A DNA stretch of 64,000 nucleotides from Amycolatopsis antarctica. GTDB taxonomy: Bacteria > Actinomycetota > Actinomycetes > Mycobacteriales > Pseudonocardiaceae. Position 1 is the first letter of the stretch. The number at the start of each line of letters is the position of its first letter. The stretch covers positions 298,537 to 362,536 of the forward strand of contig NZ_NKYE01000006.1 of the NCBI RefSeq assembly GCF_002262875.1, read 5' to 3'. Below the pieces are notes generated by a model. It did no database searches, had not been told where the DNA came from, and was given only the letters and a program-made list of their open reading frames with translations. The position numbers and the translations under genes were made by a program. Below, piece by piece: positions 25,425 to 39,869 of this stretch.

Positions 25425-26822
25425 TCAGCCGGCGGCCGGCCACCGTCGGTGCATGTCGTCGATGACGTACGTGTGCCGGTGCCGCCACGCACCCGGTGCG
25501 ACCTCCACGGCGTCCAGCAGATGACCGGGATCCCCGACGGGGGCGCGGTGCACGTGCTCGATCGCCTCCGGATCGGGCCGTGGCCAGGCCCGGGCGGCGA
25601 CCAGAAGCCCCCCGGCCGCCAGGAGGGTGAGAACGCTCCAGGCCACGGTGAAGCCCGCCGCGCTGCCCAGAAAACCCGCGATCGCGTAGGCCGGCACCCA
25701 GCAGGCGTGCGACAGCGAGAACTGCGCGGCGAAGATCGCCGGCCGGTCGGCGGCACCGGTGGACCGGCGCAGCACCCGTCCCACCGGGGTGAGCACCAGC
25801 CCCGCCCCCACACCGAGCAGCGACCACACCACCATCGCTGCCGGCATACGACCGCTACCCGAGTCCACTGTAGACAGAACAACGGCGCACACGGCGCCTC
25901 CGGTGAGCACGGCGCCTCCGGCGAGCATCACCGGCCGCTCCGACAGTCGCGCGAGCAATGCGGGCAGGGCGGCCGCGGCCAGTGCGGTACCGACGCCATT
26001 GGCCGCCAGCAGCAAAGCGACGTCCACGGGTGAGCGGCCGAGGGTGTCGCGCACATAGTTGACGGTGCTCACCACGACCATCGCCCCGGCGGAGGCGACC
26101 GCGAGATTGAGTCCGAGCAACCCGCGCAGACGCGGGGTCGCACCGTGGATCCACAGGCCGGCGGTCAGCCGCTCCCGGACACCGGCGCGACCCACCGGAG
26201 CGGCCGCCGGGATCGACGCCGTCACCACGAGCAGTGCCGACCCGGCGAAACAGACCGAAGTCGCGGTGAACAACCATGGGAAACTCACCACCGTCAGCGC
26301 GGCGGCGGCCGCAGCGGGCGAGAGCAGGCTCTCCATGGTCGATGCGAACTGGGCGGCGGACAGCGCCCGGGTGTACTCCCGTTCGGTGGGCAGGATGTCC
26401 GGCAGGACGGCCTGAAACGCCGGGGTGAACGCGGCCGACGCCGCCTGGAGCACCACGATCAGTACGTACACCTGCCACACAGCGCTGACGAAGGGCAGCG
26501 CGAGCACCACCAGCGCACGAATGAGATCGAGTGCGACCAAGGTGGCACGCCTCGGCAGTCGATCCGCGTAGGCACCCGCGACCGGCGCGATGACCACGTA
26601 GGTGACCATCTTCAGCACCAACGCCGATCCGAGGACCATGCCCGCGTTCCCGCCCGCCAGCCGATAGGCGAGCAGGCCGAGCGCGACAGTGGCGAGGCCG
26701 GTTCCGAGCAGCGCGATGACCTGGGCGGCGAACAGGTGGCGGTAGTCGCGCAACGCGAACAACGACACGCAGGCCTCGATTCCAGTTCTGGGCGGCGGTT
26801 CCCGCGAAGACCGCCTGACCAT
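25425..26822 (-). CDS. MFS efflux transporter with His-rich C-terminal tail
   Basis: About 465 residues with 12 predicted membrane helices. The DHA3-like start is SLFALRDYRHLFAAQVIALL; family motif A-like GAYADRLPRRATL follows. After the last helix a 50-residue cytosolic tail is His-rich: IEHVHRAPVGDPGHLL, then WRHRHTY and DDMHRRW. Together with the divergent ArsR regulator this suggests metal-ion efflux (nickel/cobalt-type) rather than peptide export. Start at ATG 26822; GTG 26768 is the other candidate and would leave more room for a promoter. It ends just after a short gap from the XRE gene, convergent. Confidence 0.88.
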   Translation of the reverse strand: MVRRSSREPPPRTGIEACVSLFALRDYRHLFAAQVIALLGTGLATVALGLLAYRLAGGNAGMVLGSALVLKMVTYVVIAPVAGAYADRLPRRATLVALDLIRALVVLALPFVSAVWQVYVLIVVLQAASAAFTPAFQAVLPDILPTEREYTRALSAAQFASTMESLLSPAAAAAALTVVSFPWLFTATSVCFAGSALLVVTASIPAAAPVGRAGVRERLTAGLWIHGATPRLRGLLGLNLAVASAGAMVVVSTVNYVRDTLGRSPVDVALLLAANGVGTALAAAALPALLARLSERPVMLAGGAVLTGGAVCAVVLSTVDSGSGRMPAAMVVWSLLGVGAGLVLTPVGRVLRRSTGAADRPAIFAAQFSLSHACWVPAYAIAGFLGSAAGFTVAWSVLTLLAAGGLLVAARAWPRPDPEAIEHVHRAPVGDPGHLLDAVEVAPGAWRHRHTYVIDDMHRRWPAAG

Positions 26823-26832
26823 GGCAGCATAA

Positions 26833-27204
26833 GTGCACATGTACGCACATGAAAACACTGGTGGCGGGCGATCCGACTCCGGAGTACGGGCACTACCACC
26901 TGCCGAACAGGTGGAGGCAGCCGCGACAGCGTTGCGAATGCTGGCCGATCCCACGCGGATGCGCATGCTGTGGCTTCTCTGCGCGGACGAATACGATGTG
27001 GCCTCTCTGTCGGCCGCCGTCGGTGTCGCCCGGCCCGCCGTGTCCCAGCACCTCGCGAAGCTACGGCTGGCCGGGCTCGTCAGTCTGCGCCGCGACGGCA
27101 GGCACACGCGCTACTCGGCGCGGGGCGGCCACGTCCGCAGACTTCTCGCGGAGGCACTCAGCGCCGCGGAGCACCACCTCCACGGCCTCCCCGATCATGA
27201 CTGA
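26833..27204 (+). CDS. ArsR/SmtB-family metal-type repressor
   Basis: 123 residues. Winged helix with ALRMLADPTRMRMLWLLCADE, LSAAVGVARPAVSQHLAKLR, and a wing LRRDGRHTRYSARG. The C-terminal helix ends AEHHLHGLPDHD, a His/Asp cluster like the alpha-5 metal site of NmtR/KmtR-type sensors. Start GTG 26833 (ATG 26839 alternative) is only about 10 bp from the divergent MFS start, so operator and promoter must overlap the starts. The imperfect palindrome GTGCACATGTACGCAC (26833-26848) is the candidate operator. Confidence 0.9.
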   Translation: MHMYAHENTGGGRSDSGVRALPPAEQVEAAATALRMLADPTRMRMLWLLCADEYDVASLSAAVGVARPAVSQHLAKLRLAGLVSLRRDGRHTRYSARGGHVRRLLAEALSAAEHHLHGLPDHD

Positions 27205-27534
27205 GATCGTTCCGCCCGGATCGCCCCGCCTACTTTAAGTCCCTTGTGGACGGTCGGCCGGCGACGGCCTTCGCGTTCCGGCCGGAGCGGGGACGAGGCC
27301 ACGGTCAGCGGGTGTCGTCGCGCTCCCTGGACGAACGGGCAGGCAGGGACCGAGCAGGGCCCCGGCATTCGTGTGACCCTCGCCCGCCCGCGCCATCGCC
27401 CGTTTACCGGACCGTCCCCGTGGGTACTTCGCAACCAAGACGCCCGGACGCGCACACGGAAGATCGCGATCGGGCCCACATCAGCGGGTGTTCGCCCCGG
27501 CGACCCCGGCTCCCAGATCCCCACTGGAGGAATC
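27205..27534. other. 330-bp gap without a recognisable gene
   Basis: Holds TACTTTAAGTCCC at the end of the ArsR gene, a one-mismatch copy of the iterated palindrome (TCCCTTGTGGA, 27240-27250), and GC-rich filler. The open frame running through it in phase with the next gene has no ribosome site of its own. Confidence 0.6.
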
Positions 27535-27780
27535 GTGTCGAAGAAGGACAAGAAGAAGGACAAGCTGAAGAAGCTGCAGTCCAAGGGCCGCGGCTACGCG
27601 GAGCGTGCGGAGGCCGCAGCCGAACGCGCGGAGCGCGCCGCCGCGCAGGCGCTGGCCGCGGCGACGGCGAGCGGTGCTCAGGTTCCGGCAGAGCCCGACC
27701 CCGACCACCATTCCCCGGCCTACACCAGTCCGCGGGGTCGCGACGCGACCCCGGCGGCCGCAGCCGTGCAGCACTCCTGA
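27535..27780 (+). CDS. Small Lys-rich then Ala-rich hypothetical protein
   Basis: 81 residues from GTG 27535, with GGAGG 4 nt upstream. The first 20 residues are almost all Lys/Asp/Leu (KKDKKKDKLKKLQSKGRG). A helix of Ala/Glu/Arg heptads follows (YAERAEAAAERAERAAAQAL), then a Pro/His-rich tail. No family recognised. The basic head and helical middle suggest a nucleic-acid- or ribosome-associated small protein, which is inference only. Stand-alone between the ArsR gene and a convergent P450. Confidence 0.65.
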   Translation: MSKKDKKKDKLKKLQSKGRGYAERAEAAAERAERAAAQALAAATASGAQVPAEPDPDHHSPAYTSPRGRDATPAAAAVQHS

Positions 27781-27892
27781 CCCACGGGTCTTCGCGGCCC
27801 CGTCGCGATCGCACTCGTGACGGCCGACCGCGCGGCCCGCGAACACGACCGACCTGGCCCGGCCACGCGATCCGACCTGTGTGGACGGCCGG

Positions 27893-29182
27893 CTAGTTCA
27901 GCACGACCGGCAGGGCGTCGACACCGTAGACGATCGAGGTACCGCGGAACGACAGCCCGGCGGGGTCGATGGCCAGCCTCATCTCCGGGAACCGCCGCAT
28001 CAGCGCCGGGTAGGCGGCGCGCAGCTCCATCCTGGCCAGTTCGGCGCCGATGCAGCGGTGGATCCCGTGGCCGAACGCGAGGTGCGGCGCGGGAGCCCGG
28101 GACGGATCGAAACGCTCCATGTGCGGACCGAGGGTCTCGTCCCGGTTCGCCCCACTGAGTGAGCACACCACGATGTCGCCACGGGCGATGGACACCCCGG
28201 CGATCTCCATGTCCTCGGTGGCGAAGCGCGGAAACGCCACCTGCACCACGGTCAGGTACCGCAACAGCTCCTCGACGAAGCGGTGGACGCCGTCCTGCTC
28301 CCCCAGCACCTGCTCGGCCGAATCGGGGTTCTCCAGCAGCACGAGCGCGCCGAGGGCGAGCATGCTCGCCGTGGTCTCCAGGCCGCCGGTGAGGACGCCG
28401 TCGGCCAGTCCGGCCAGTTCACGGTCGTCGATCTCGTCGCCGTGCTCCTTGATCAACATGCCGAGCAGTCCGTCGCCAGGGTCCCGGCGCTGTTTCTCCA
28501 CGATGCCCAGCAAGTAGGTGAGCGACTCGGAGATCGCCCCGAGCGACGCGCTCGCCCCGGCGAACAGGTCGAACCGGGCGGTGCTCAGGCGCTGGAACTC
28601 GGCCCGGTCCTCGTACGGGACGCCGAGCAGTTCGCAGATCGTCAACGACGGGATGGGCAGGGCGAACTCCTGCCAGAGGTCGACCGGTCCGGTCGACTTC
28701 TCCATGGTGTCGAGCTGCTCAGTGATGATGGCGTCGATCCGCGGCGCGAGCCTGCCGATGCGCCGCATGGTGAACTCGGGGGTCAGCAGCCGCCGGAGCC
28801 GGGTGTGCACGGGCGGGTCGGCGAATCCGAGCCCGCCGGGGTTCTGCTCCACCGCGGCCTTTCCGTCCCGCATCAGGTTGGTGAAGTCGCTGCTGAAGCC
28901 CGAGACCTTGCTCAGCACGGCCTTCGCCTCGTCATGACCGGTGACCAGCCAGGCGGTCACCCCCAGTGGCAACGGCAGCGTGCTGATCGGCTGGTCGGCG
29001 CGCACCCTGGCGAGTTCCGGTACCGGATCGAGTCCGTCCCGCTTCAGCGCCATCAGCGCCTCGTCCGGGATCAGTGAGATCTTGGACAGGTCGAGACCGT
29101 GCTTCTGCGTGCGAGCGAAGTATCTGCGTCCCAGCCACGCGATGACGCGTGCGCGTGCTCGGCCGAAATCGGGAATCACCAT
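27893..29182 (-). CDS. Cytochrome P450 (CYP, class I bacterial)
   Basis: 429 residues. Heme-thiolate motif FGHGIHRCIGAELARME with Cys in the last 70 residues. K-helix EELLRYL. I-helix GVLTGGLETTASML, where the usual Ala/Gly-Gly-x-Asp/Glu-Thr is GLETT. Meander and PPVHTRLRRLLTPEF as in soluble actinobacterial P450s. Substrate unknown; no ferredoxin gene beside it. ATG at 29182. Confidence 0.93.
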   Translation of the reverse strand: MVIPDFGRARARVIAWLGRRYFARTQKHGLDLSKISLIPDEALMALKRDGLDPVPELARVRADQPISTLPLPLGVTAWLVTGHDEAKAVLSKVSGFSSDFTNLMRDGKAAVEQNPGGLGFADPPVHTRLRRLLTPEFTMRRIGRLAPRIDAIITEQLDTMEKSTGPVDLWQEFALPIPSLTICELLGVPYEDRAEFQRLSTARFDLFAGASASLGAISESLTYLLGIVEKQRRDPGDGLLGMLIKEHGDEIDDRELAGLADGVLTGGLETTASMLALGALVLLENPDSAEQVLGEQDGVHRFVEELLRYLTVVQVAFPRFATEDMEIAGVSIARGDIVVCSLSGANRDETLGPHMERFDPSRAPAPHLAFGHGIHRCIGAELARMELRAAYPALMRRFPEMRLAIDPAGLSFRGTSIVYGVDALPVVLN

Positions 29183-29538
29183 GATCTATCGCTACCCTCG
29201 TGCCCCTCGTTGGTTCCACTCACCGGAACGGCACCATTGCCACCGATACCGCCGGAACGGCGCTCGGCCTGTTCCGCTTCGCCGATCACCGCCACCGGCC
29301 AGGACCGCGGTGGCGGGCCACTACCCGCCCCCGAGGGACGGCCGGACGATCAGGCCCGGCCACCCGCGTCGCGTTCGCGGGTGTCCCCGGACCGGGGTTC
29401 TGCCTGCTCCCGTACGTCCAGGGTAGCGGCTCCGCCGGGCTGATCCCGGTGGACGTCACCCCGGCGGCCCGATCGGGCGCCGACCACGGGATCGGACGAA
29501 CCGGACGCGCGATGTCCCCGGCCGGGCCGGGCGGGGGC
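29183..29538. other. 356-bp gap without a recognisable gene
   Basis: Between the P450 start and the end of the anti-sigma gene. I see no conserved open frame, palindrome over 6-bp arms or promoter of good quality; it must contain the P450 promoter near its left end. Confidence 0.5.
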
Positions 29539-30276
29539 TCACGCCGCACGGTGTCGTCCGGCCGGACGGGGGAACGGCCCGCGTCCGCGCGGGCGTCCCT
29601 CGGACGTGGGCGGGTGGTCCGGCACACCGGCCCCCGTTCCGGCGTCCCCGCCACCGGCCCGCGCCCTCGCCGGCCCTGGCCGGTGCAGTTCGCGATGACC
29701 GCGGTGCACGACGTAGAGCAGGATCAGCCCGGCCAGCACCACGCCGTGGGACAGCACGCGGTCGGCACCGACGCGGTCGCCGATCAGGTCGCCCGCCGAG
29801 ACGAACGCGAGGACCAGCACGAAGCCGCCGATGACCGGGAGCTGACCGGCCGCGGCGGTCGTGCGCAGTGCCGCCCACAGCAGTCCGACACCGATCGCGA
29901 GGTTCCAGGCGGCGCTCTCGTTGCCCAGGTGACCGGCCGTCAGCGCCCCGTGTGCCCCGTGCGCGAGGTCAGGGACACCGAGGAGCTGGGCGAAGGCCAG
30001 CCCGCACTGCGCCAGCGCCACCACGGCGAGCGCGACCCGCGGTCCCCACCGATCCCGGCGCGGCGGCGGCGCGTTCTCCAGGATGGCGGCGGTGAGGTCC
30101 GGCACCGGCGGTGCGGCGCGGACGACCATCGACCGCCGCAGCCGCGTGCCCTCCGCGTACCAGGACCGGCAGGCGGCACACTCGTCGACGTGCGCGTCCA
30201 CCTCGGCGTCCGGCAGCGGCCCGGTCTCACCATCCAGCCTCGCCGACAGTGCCTCTCGGAACGTCTCGCAACTCAC
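29539..30276 (-). CDS. Zinc-finger (zf-HC2) anti-sigma-like membrane protein
   Basis: 245 residues. Residues 1-45 hold the HxxxCxxC zinc motif (HVDECAACRSWY) of ZAS anti-sigma factors. Then hydrophobic segments VALAVVALAQCGLAFAQLLG, LAIGVGLLWAALRT, LPVIGGFVLVLAFVSAGDL and VLAGLILLYVVHRG predict four helices, followed by a Pro/Arg/Gly tail. GTG at 30276, 53 bp from the divergent sigma gene. By position it probably holds the SigC-type factor inactive at the membrane; multi-helix anti-sigma factors of this form occur in actinobacteria. Confidence 0.85.
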   Translation of the reverse strand: MSCETFREALSARLDGETGPLPDAEVDAHVDECAACRSWYAEGTRLRRSMVVRAAPPVPDLTAAILENAPPPRRDRWGPRVALAVVALAQCGLAFAQLLGVPDLAHGAHGALTAGHLGNESAAWNLAIGVGLLWAALRTTAAAGQLPVIGGFVLVLAFVSAGDLIGDRVGADRVLSHGVVLAGLILLYVVHRGHRELHRPGPARARAGGGDAGTGAGVPDHPPTSEGRPRGRGPFPRPAGRHRAA

Positions 30277-30329
30277 CCGCAGATAGTCGCCCGAACGGCC
30301 CGGCCGGTTCCCACCGGCCGTGCATTACG

Positions 30330-30911
30330 GTGATACGGGTGACCAGGGACCCCGCCGACGACGAGCGGACCACCGAGCTCGCGCTCGCCGCGGGCCGCGG
30401 CGACCAAGCGGCACTGGAGGCGTGGGTCCGGGCCACGCAGGCCGACGTGTGGCGGTTCGTCGCCCATCTCACCGGTGTCGCGGTGGCCGACGATCTGACG
30501 CAGGAGACCTACCTGCGTGCGTTCGGCTCGCTCCCCCGGTTCGCTGGCCGGTCCTCCTCGCGCACCTGGCTGCTCTCCATCGCACGCCGGGTGACGATCG
30601 ATCAGATCCGCTCGGCGTCGGTACGCCCCCGGGTGGCCGGGAACGTCGACTGGGAGCCCGCCGCCGAACAGAACGACGCCCGCCGCCACCGCTCCGGCGC
30701 CGGCTTCGAGGACACCGTGGAACTCGGTGTGCTGCTCGACGGGCTGGACGCCCAGCGCCGGGAGGCTCTGGTGCTGACGCAGCTTCTCGGGATGTCCTAC
30801 GCCGAGGCCGCCGAGGTGTGCGGGTGCCCGGTCGGCACCGTGCGCTCGCGGGTGGCCCGCGCTCGTGAGGACCTGCTGTCGGCACGCGACGAACGGGACA
30901 ACGCGGTCTGA
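30330..30911 (+). CDS. sigC: ECF sigma factor, SigC type
   Basis: 193 residues. Region 2: ALEAWVRATQADVWRFVAHL, then DLTQETYLRAFGSLPRF, then RTWLLSIARRVTIDQIR. Region 4: QRREALVLTQLLGMSYAEAA, then VCGCPVGTVRSRVARAREDL. These match the mycobacterial SigC layout very closely, including ADDLTQET and VCGCPVGT. Start GTG 30330 (GTG 30339 also possible); ribosome sites are weak, as for many sigma genes. Divergent from the zinc-finger anti-sigma gene. Confidence 0.88.
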   Translation: MIRVTRDPADDERTTELALAAGRGDQAALEAWVRATQADVWRFVAHLTGVAVADDLTQETYLRAFGSLPRFAGRSSSRTWLLSIARRVTIDQIRSASVRPRVAGNVDWEPAAEQNDARRHRSGAGFEDTVELGVLLDGLDAQRREALVLTQLLGMSYAEAAEVCGCPVGTVRSRVARAREDLLSARDERDNAV

Positions 30912-31144
30912 CGGCCACGCGTCCGGGCAACGGACGGGGCCCAAGATCGCGGCAGTCCCTTCCGGGACGCCATCGAGCGGATTCACGTCAATCCATTGTG
31001 GACAGAGGCGGCCGGCCCGGGAGCCGGCGAGGACGCCGGACCGCGGTGAGCGGTCCGCGGACGATGTCGGTGTCGGTGTCCGTCCGCGGACCGGCCCACG
31101 GCATGCGTCGGCAACCGCACCGTCCACACCGGACGGCACCGGCC

Positions 31145-36655
<5,511 letters not shown>

Positions 36656-36706
36656 CGAGCGAGCCCTCCCGCTTGAGGATTATGCGAGGCGGCTTCGCCC
36701 CACGAC

Positions 36707-36716
36707 TGTGTACACA
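36707..36716. promoter_or_regulatory. TGTGTACACA palindrome upstream of the carboxylase (candidate GntR site)
   Basis: Perfect 10-bp palindrome 52 bp upstream of the carboxylase start. A second GTGTACAC is at 36874-36881, close to the end of the GntR gene. FadR-subfamily GntR proteins bind short palindromes with GT...AC ends, so autoregulation or control of the carboxylase is plausible. Confidence 0.45.
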
Positions 36717-36887
36717 CTCTCGTCTACCGCCGAGTATGGAAAGGACGAGACCCGGCGGCCCCCGGCGCGGACGGTGCGGAGCGACCACTCCGTCCCCGGT
36801 TCGGGCCGGACCAGGATATTCGCTGCCGATGACGGCGGCGCGCCACGGTCCCGGCGGCCGCGTGTCCGGTCTCGTGTACACCGGATC

Positions 36888-37682
36888 TCAGCTCAGGAAC
36901 CCGCGCAGCAGGGCGGCCGTTCCCTCGAGGTGTTCGGCGGTGGCGCGCCGCGCGGCCGCGGGGTCGCCGGCGAGGATGGCGTCGACGATCGCCTCGTGCT
37001 GGGCGTTCGAGTGCTCGATGTTGCGCTCCAGCAAGGGGATCTCGTCGAGCAGGAGGTTCACCCGCATCCGGGCGCCGGCCAGCGCCGTGGTCAGCGAGCC
37101 GGAACCGGAGACCTCGGCGACGGCGAGATGCAGCCGGGAGTCCCTGCGCCGGTAGTCGGCCAGGTCGGCGGCCGCGGCCTCGGCAAGCACGCCGGTCAGG
37201 TGGCGCCGTTCGGCCGGGGTCAGCGACCGGGCGGCGGCGAGTTCGGCGGCACCGGTCTCCAGCACGTGGCGCAGGGCGAGCGCATCGTGGACGGCCGCGG
37301 CGTCCAGTCCCGTCCCGGCGGTACCGCCGCGGGCCGCGGGCAGGGTCGGCGTGACGAACGTGCCGCCGTACCGGCCCCGCCTCGATCGCACGTACCCGGC
37401 GTCGGCGAGCGCGCGGATCGCCTCCCGCAAGGTCACCCGGCTGACGCCGAGCCGCTCCGCCAGTTCGCGTTCCGCGGGCAGCCTGGCTCCCGCCGCGACG
37501 ACACCGAGCCGGATCGCCTGCAGGAGCCGTTCCACGGTCTCCTCGAAGGCGTTACCGGTGCGGACCGGCCGGAACAGCGCGTCGTCCGCGCTGACCCCGG
37601 TGGACGCGGGTTCCGTCCCGCGCCCGGACCGCTCGTCCACGTCCTGCTCCCGGGTGCGGGACCGCCGCACCTGCTCGGTCAT
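36888..37682 (-). CDS. GntR-family regulator, FadR/FCD subfamily
   Basis: 264 residues from ATG 37682, 7 nt after the SDR stop; a longer reading to 37769 runs inside the SDR gene. The winged helix is at about 45-110: FEETVERLLQAIRLGVVAAG, ERELAERLGVSRVTLREAIR, YVRSRRGRYGGTFV. The all-helical FCD domain contains RHVLETGAAELAA, DSRLHLAVAEVSGS and EHSNAQHEAIVDAI, with the His/Asp metal positions. The probable ligand is an organic acid or pathway intermediate of the operon it ends. Confidence 0.92.
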   Translation of the reverse strand: MTEQVRRSRTREQDVDERSGRGTEPASTGVSADDALFRPVRTGNAFEETVERLLQAIRLGVVAAGARLPAERELAERLGVSRVTLREAIRALADAGYVRSRRGRYGGTFVTPTLPAARGGTAGTGLDAAAVHDALALRHVLETGAAELAAARSLTPAERRHLTGVLAEAAAADLADYRRRDSRLHLAVAEVSGSGSLTTALAGARMRVNLLLDEIPLLERNIEHSNAQHEAIVDAILAGDPAAARRATAEHLEGTAALLRGFLS

Positions 37683-37689
37683 CGACGGC

Positions 37690-38472
37690 TCAGATCGGCG
37701 TGACGTAGGCGCCGGAGATCCCGCCGTCGACGAGGAACTGCGAGGCCGTGACGAAGGACGCGTCGTCACTGGCGAGGAAGGCGACCGCGGCCGCCAGTTC
37801 GTCCGGTTCGGCGAACCTGCCGACCGGAACGTGCACGAGGCGCCGTGCCGCCCGTTCGGGGTCCTTGGCGAACAGTTCCTTCAGCAGCGGGGTGTTCACC
37901 GGCCCCGGGCACAGGGCGTTCACCCGGATGCCCTCCCGGGCGAACTGCACGCCCAGTTCGCGGCTCATCGACAGCACCCCGCCTTTCGAAGCGGTGTAGG
38001 AGATCTGCGAGGTGGCCGCGCCCATCACGGCGACGAAGGAGGCGGTGTTGATGATCGAGCCGCGCCCTTGCCGCCGCATGTGCGGGATCGCGTGCCTGCA
38101 GCACAGGTAGACCGACGTGAGGTTGACCTGCTGGACGCGCTGCCACGCGTCGAGTCCGGTGGTCAGGATGGAGTCGTCGTCCGGCGGGGAGATGCCCGCG
38201 TTGTTGAACGCGACGTCGACGGAGCCGAACCGTTCGGCCGTGCTGCGGAACAGGTTCTCCACGTCCGGCTCACTGGTGACGTCGGTGCGCACGAACGCCC
38301 CGCCCACCTGCTCGGCCGCCGCCGTGCCCGCCTCGGTGTCCACGTCGGCGATCACCACGGTCGCTCCCTCGTCCGCGAGCCGTCGCGCGGAGGCCAGGCC
38401 GATACCGCTGCCGCCTCCAGTGATGACGGCGACGCGCCCCTCGAAACGCCGGCAGTTGCTCGACGATGCCAT
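37690..38472 (-). CDS. Short-chain dehydrogenase/reductase (SDR)
   Basis: 260 residues. NAD-binding TGGGSGIGLASARRL, DVDT acidic loop (prefers NAD), NNAGIS, catalytic YTASK with the upstream Ser in INTASF, and C-terminal FLVDGGISGAYV. ATG 38472 has AGAGGAGC upstream. It sits in the gamma-glutamylation operon, where it is well placed to oxidise a gamma-glutamyl-alcohol (from ethanolamine) to the aldehyde that the neighbouring dehydrogenase uses. That assignment is inference from order, not from residues. Confidence 0.9.
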   Translation of the reverse strand: MASSSNCRRFEGRVAVITGGGSGIGLASARRLADEGATVVIADVDTEAGTAAAEQVGGAFVRTDVTSEPDVENLFRSTAERFGSVDVAFNNAGISPPDDDSILTTGLDAWQRVQQVNLTSVYLCCRHAIPHMRRQGRGSIINTASFVAVMGAATSQISYTASKGGVLSMSRELGVQFAREGIRVNALCPGPVNTPLLKELFAKDPERAARRLVHVPVGRFAEPDELAAAVAFLASDDASFVTASQFLVDGGISGAYVTPI

Positions 38473-38504
38473 GCTCGCTCCTCTCCCGGGCCCGCGTCGC
38501 CCGG

Positions 38505-39869
38505 TCAGGCTTCGGTGCCGATGAAGACGTTCTTGGTCTCGGTGAACGCGTCGAGCGCGTCCGGGCCGAGTTCCCGGCCGAGGCCGGACTGCTTGAAGCC
38601 GCCGAACGGCGTGGAGTACCGCACGGAGGAATGCGAGTTGACCGAGAGGTTCCCGGCCTCCACGCCACGGGACACGCGCAGCGCCCTGCCCACGTCGCGG
38701 GTCCAGATCGAACCGGAGAGGCCATACTCGGTGTCGTTGGCCATCGCCACCGCCTCGGCCTCGTCGTGGAACCGCACGACCGCGACGACCGGGCCGAACA
38801 CCTCGTCGGTGAGCAGCACGTCCGAACGGGAGGCCGGGGTGACGACCGTGGGCGGGAACCAGAATCCGGGGCCATCCGGGGCGTGGCCGCGAAAGGCGAC
38901 CGGGCTGTCGCCGAGCAGGCCGGTGACCCGTTCCCGGTGCGCGGCCGAGATCAGCGGGCCCATCTCGGTGGACTCGGCCGCCGGATCGCCGACGACCACG
39001 CCGCGCACGGCCGGTTCGAACAGTTCCATGAAGCGGTCGTAGACCTCGGCCTGGACCAGGATGCGTGAGCGGGCGCAGCAGTCCTGACCGGCGTTGTCGA
39101 ACACCCCGTAGGGCGCGGCCGCGGCGGCTCGTTCCAGGTCGGCGTCGGCGAAGACGATGTTCGCGTTCTTGCCGCCCAGTTCCAGGGTCAGCCGCTTCAC
39201 CTGGTCGGCGCAGCCCGCCATGATCTGCTTGCCTACTTCGGTGGAGCCGGTGAACACCACCTTGCGGACGGCCGGGTGCGTGACGAAACGTTGCCCCACA
39301 ACGGATCCCTTGCCGGCGATCACCTGGAACACGCCGTCCGGCAGGCCCGCCTCGCCGGCCAGCTCGGCCAGCCGCAAGGCGGTGAGCGGGGTCAGCTCGG
39401 CGGGCTTGAGCACGACGGTGTTCCCCGCGGCGAGGGCGGGTGCGAACGCCCACGCGGCGATCGGCATCGGGAAGTTCCACGGCACGATCACGCCGACGAC
39501 GCCGAGTGGTTCGGCGAAGGTGATGTTCACCCCGCCCGCCACCGGGATCTGCTTGCCGGTGAGCCGTTCCGGCCCGGCCGAGTAGTAGTCGAGCAGGTCC
39601 CGGACGTTGCCCGCTTCCCAGCGCGCGTTGCCGATCGTGTGCCCGGAGTTGGCGACCTCGAGGCGTGCCAGGTTCTCCACGTCGGCGTCCACCGCCGCGG
39701 CGAACCGCCGCAGCAGCCTGGCCCGGTCGGCGGGGGCCACCGCGCGCCAGGCGGGCAGGGCCGCCTGGGCGCGGGCGATCGCGGCGTCGGTCTCGTTCGC
39801 GGAAGCGAGCGCGACGGTGCGTACCACCTCCTCCGTCGCCGGGTTGATGACCTCGATCGTTGTGCTCAT
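38505..39869 (-). CDS. Aldehyde dehydrogenase (PuuC/gamma-glutamyl-aldehyde type)
   Basis: 454 residues. Family motifs: VIVPWNFPMPIAAWAFAPAL, FTGSTEVGKQIM, the catalytic Glu in LELGGKNANIVF, the catalytic Cys in DNAGQDCCARSRILV, and PFGGFKQSGLGRELG. ATG 39869 overlaps the stop of the amidohydrolase gene (ATGA). By context it oxidises a gamma-glutamyl aldehyde to the acid. Confidence 0.93.
   Translation of the reverse strand: MSTTIEVINPATEEVVRTVALASANETDAAIARAQAALPAWRAVAPADRARLLRRFAAAVDADVENLARLEVANSGHTIGNARWEAGNVRDLLDYYSAGPERLTGKQIPVAGGVNITFAEPLGVVGVIVPWNFPMPIAAWAFAPALAAGNTVVLKPAELTPLTALRLAELAGEAGLPDGVFQVIAGKGSVVGQRFVTHPAVRKVVFTGSTEVGKQIMAGCADQVKRLTLELGGKNANIVFADADLERAAAAAPYGVFDNAGQDCCARSRILVQAEVYDRFMELFEPAVRGVVVGDPAAESTEMGPLISAAHRERVTGLLGDSPVAFRGHAPDGPGFWFPPTVVTPASRSDVLLTDEVFGPVVAVVRFHDEAEAVAMANDTEYGLSGSIWTRDVGRALRVSRGVEAGNLSVNSHSSVRYSTPFGGFKQSGLGRELGPDALDAFTETKNVFIGTEA

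Noticed and set aside
25425..26822. MFS gene as RiPP exporter
   Set aside because: The ArsR partner and His-rich tail fit metal efflux better.
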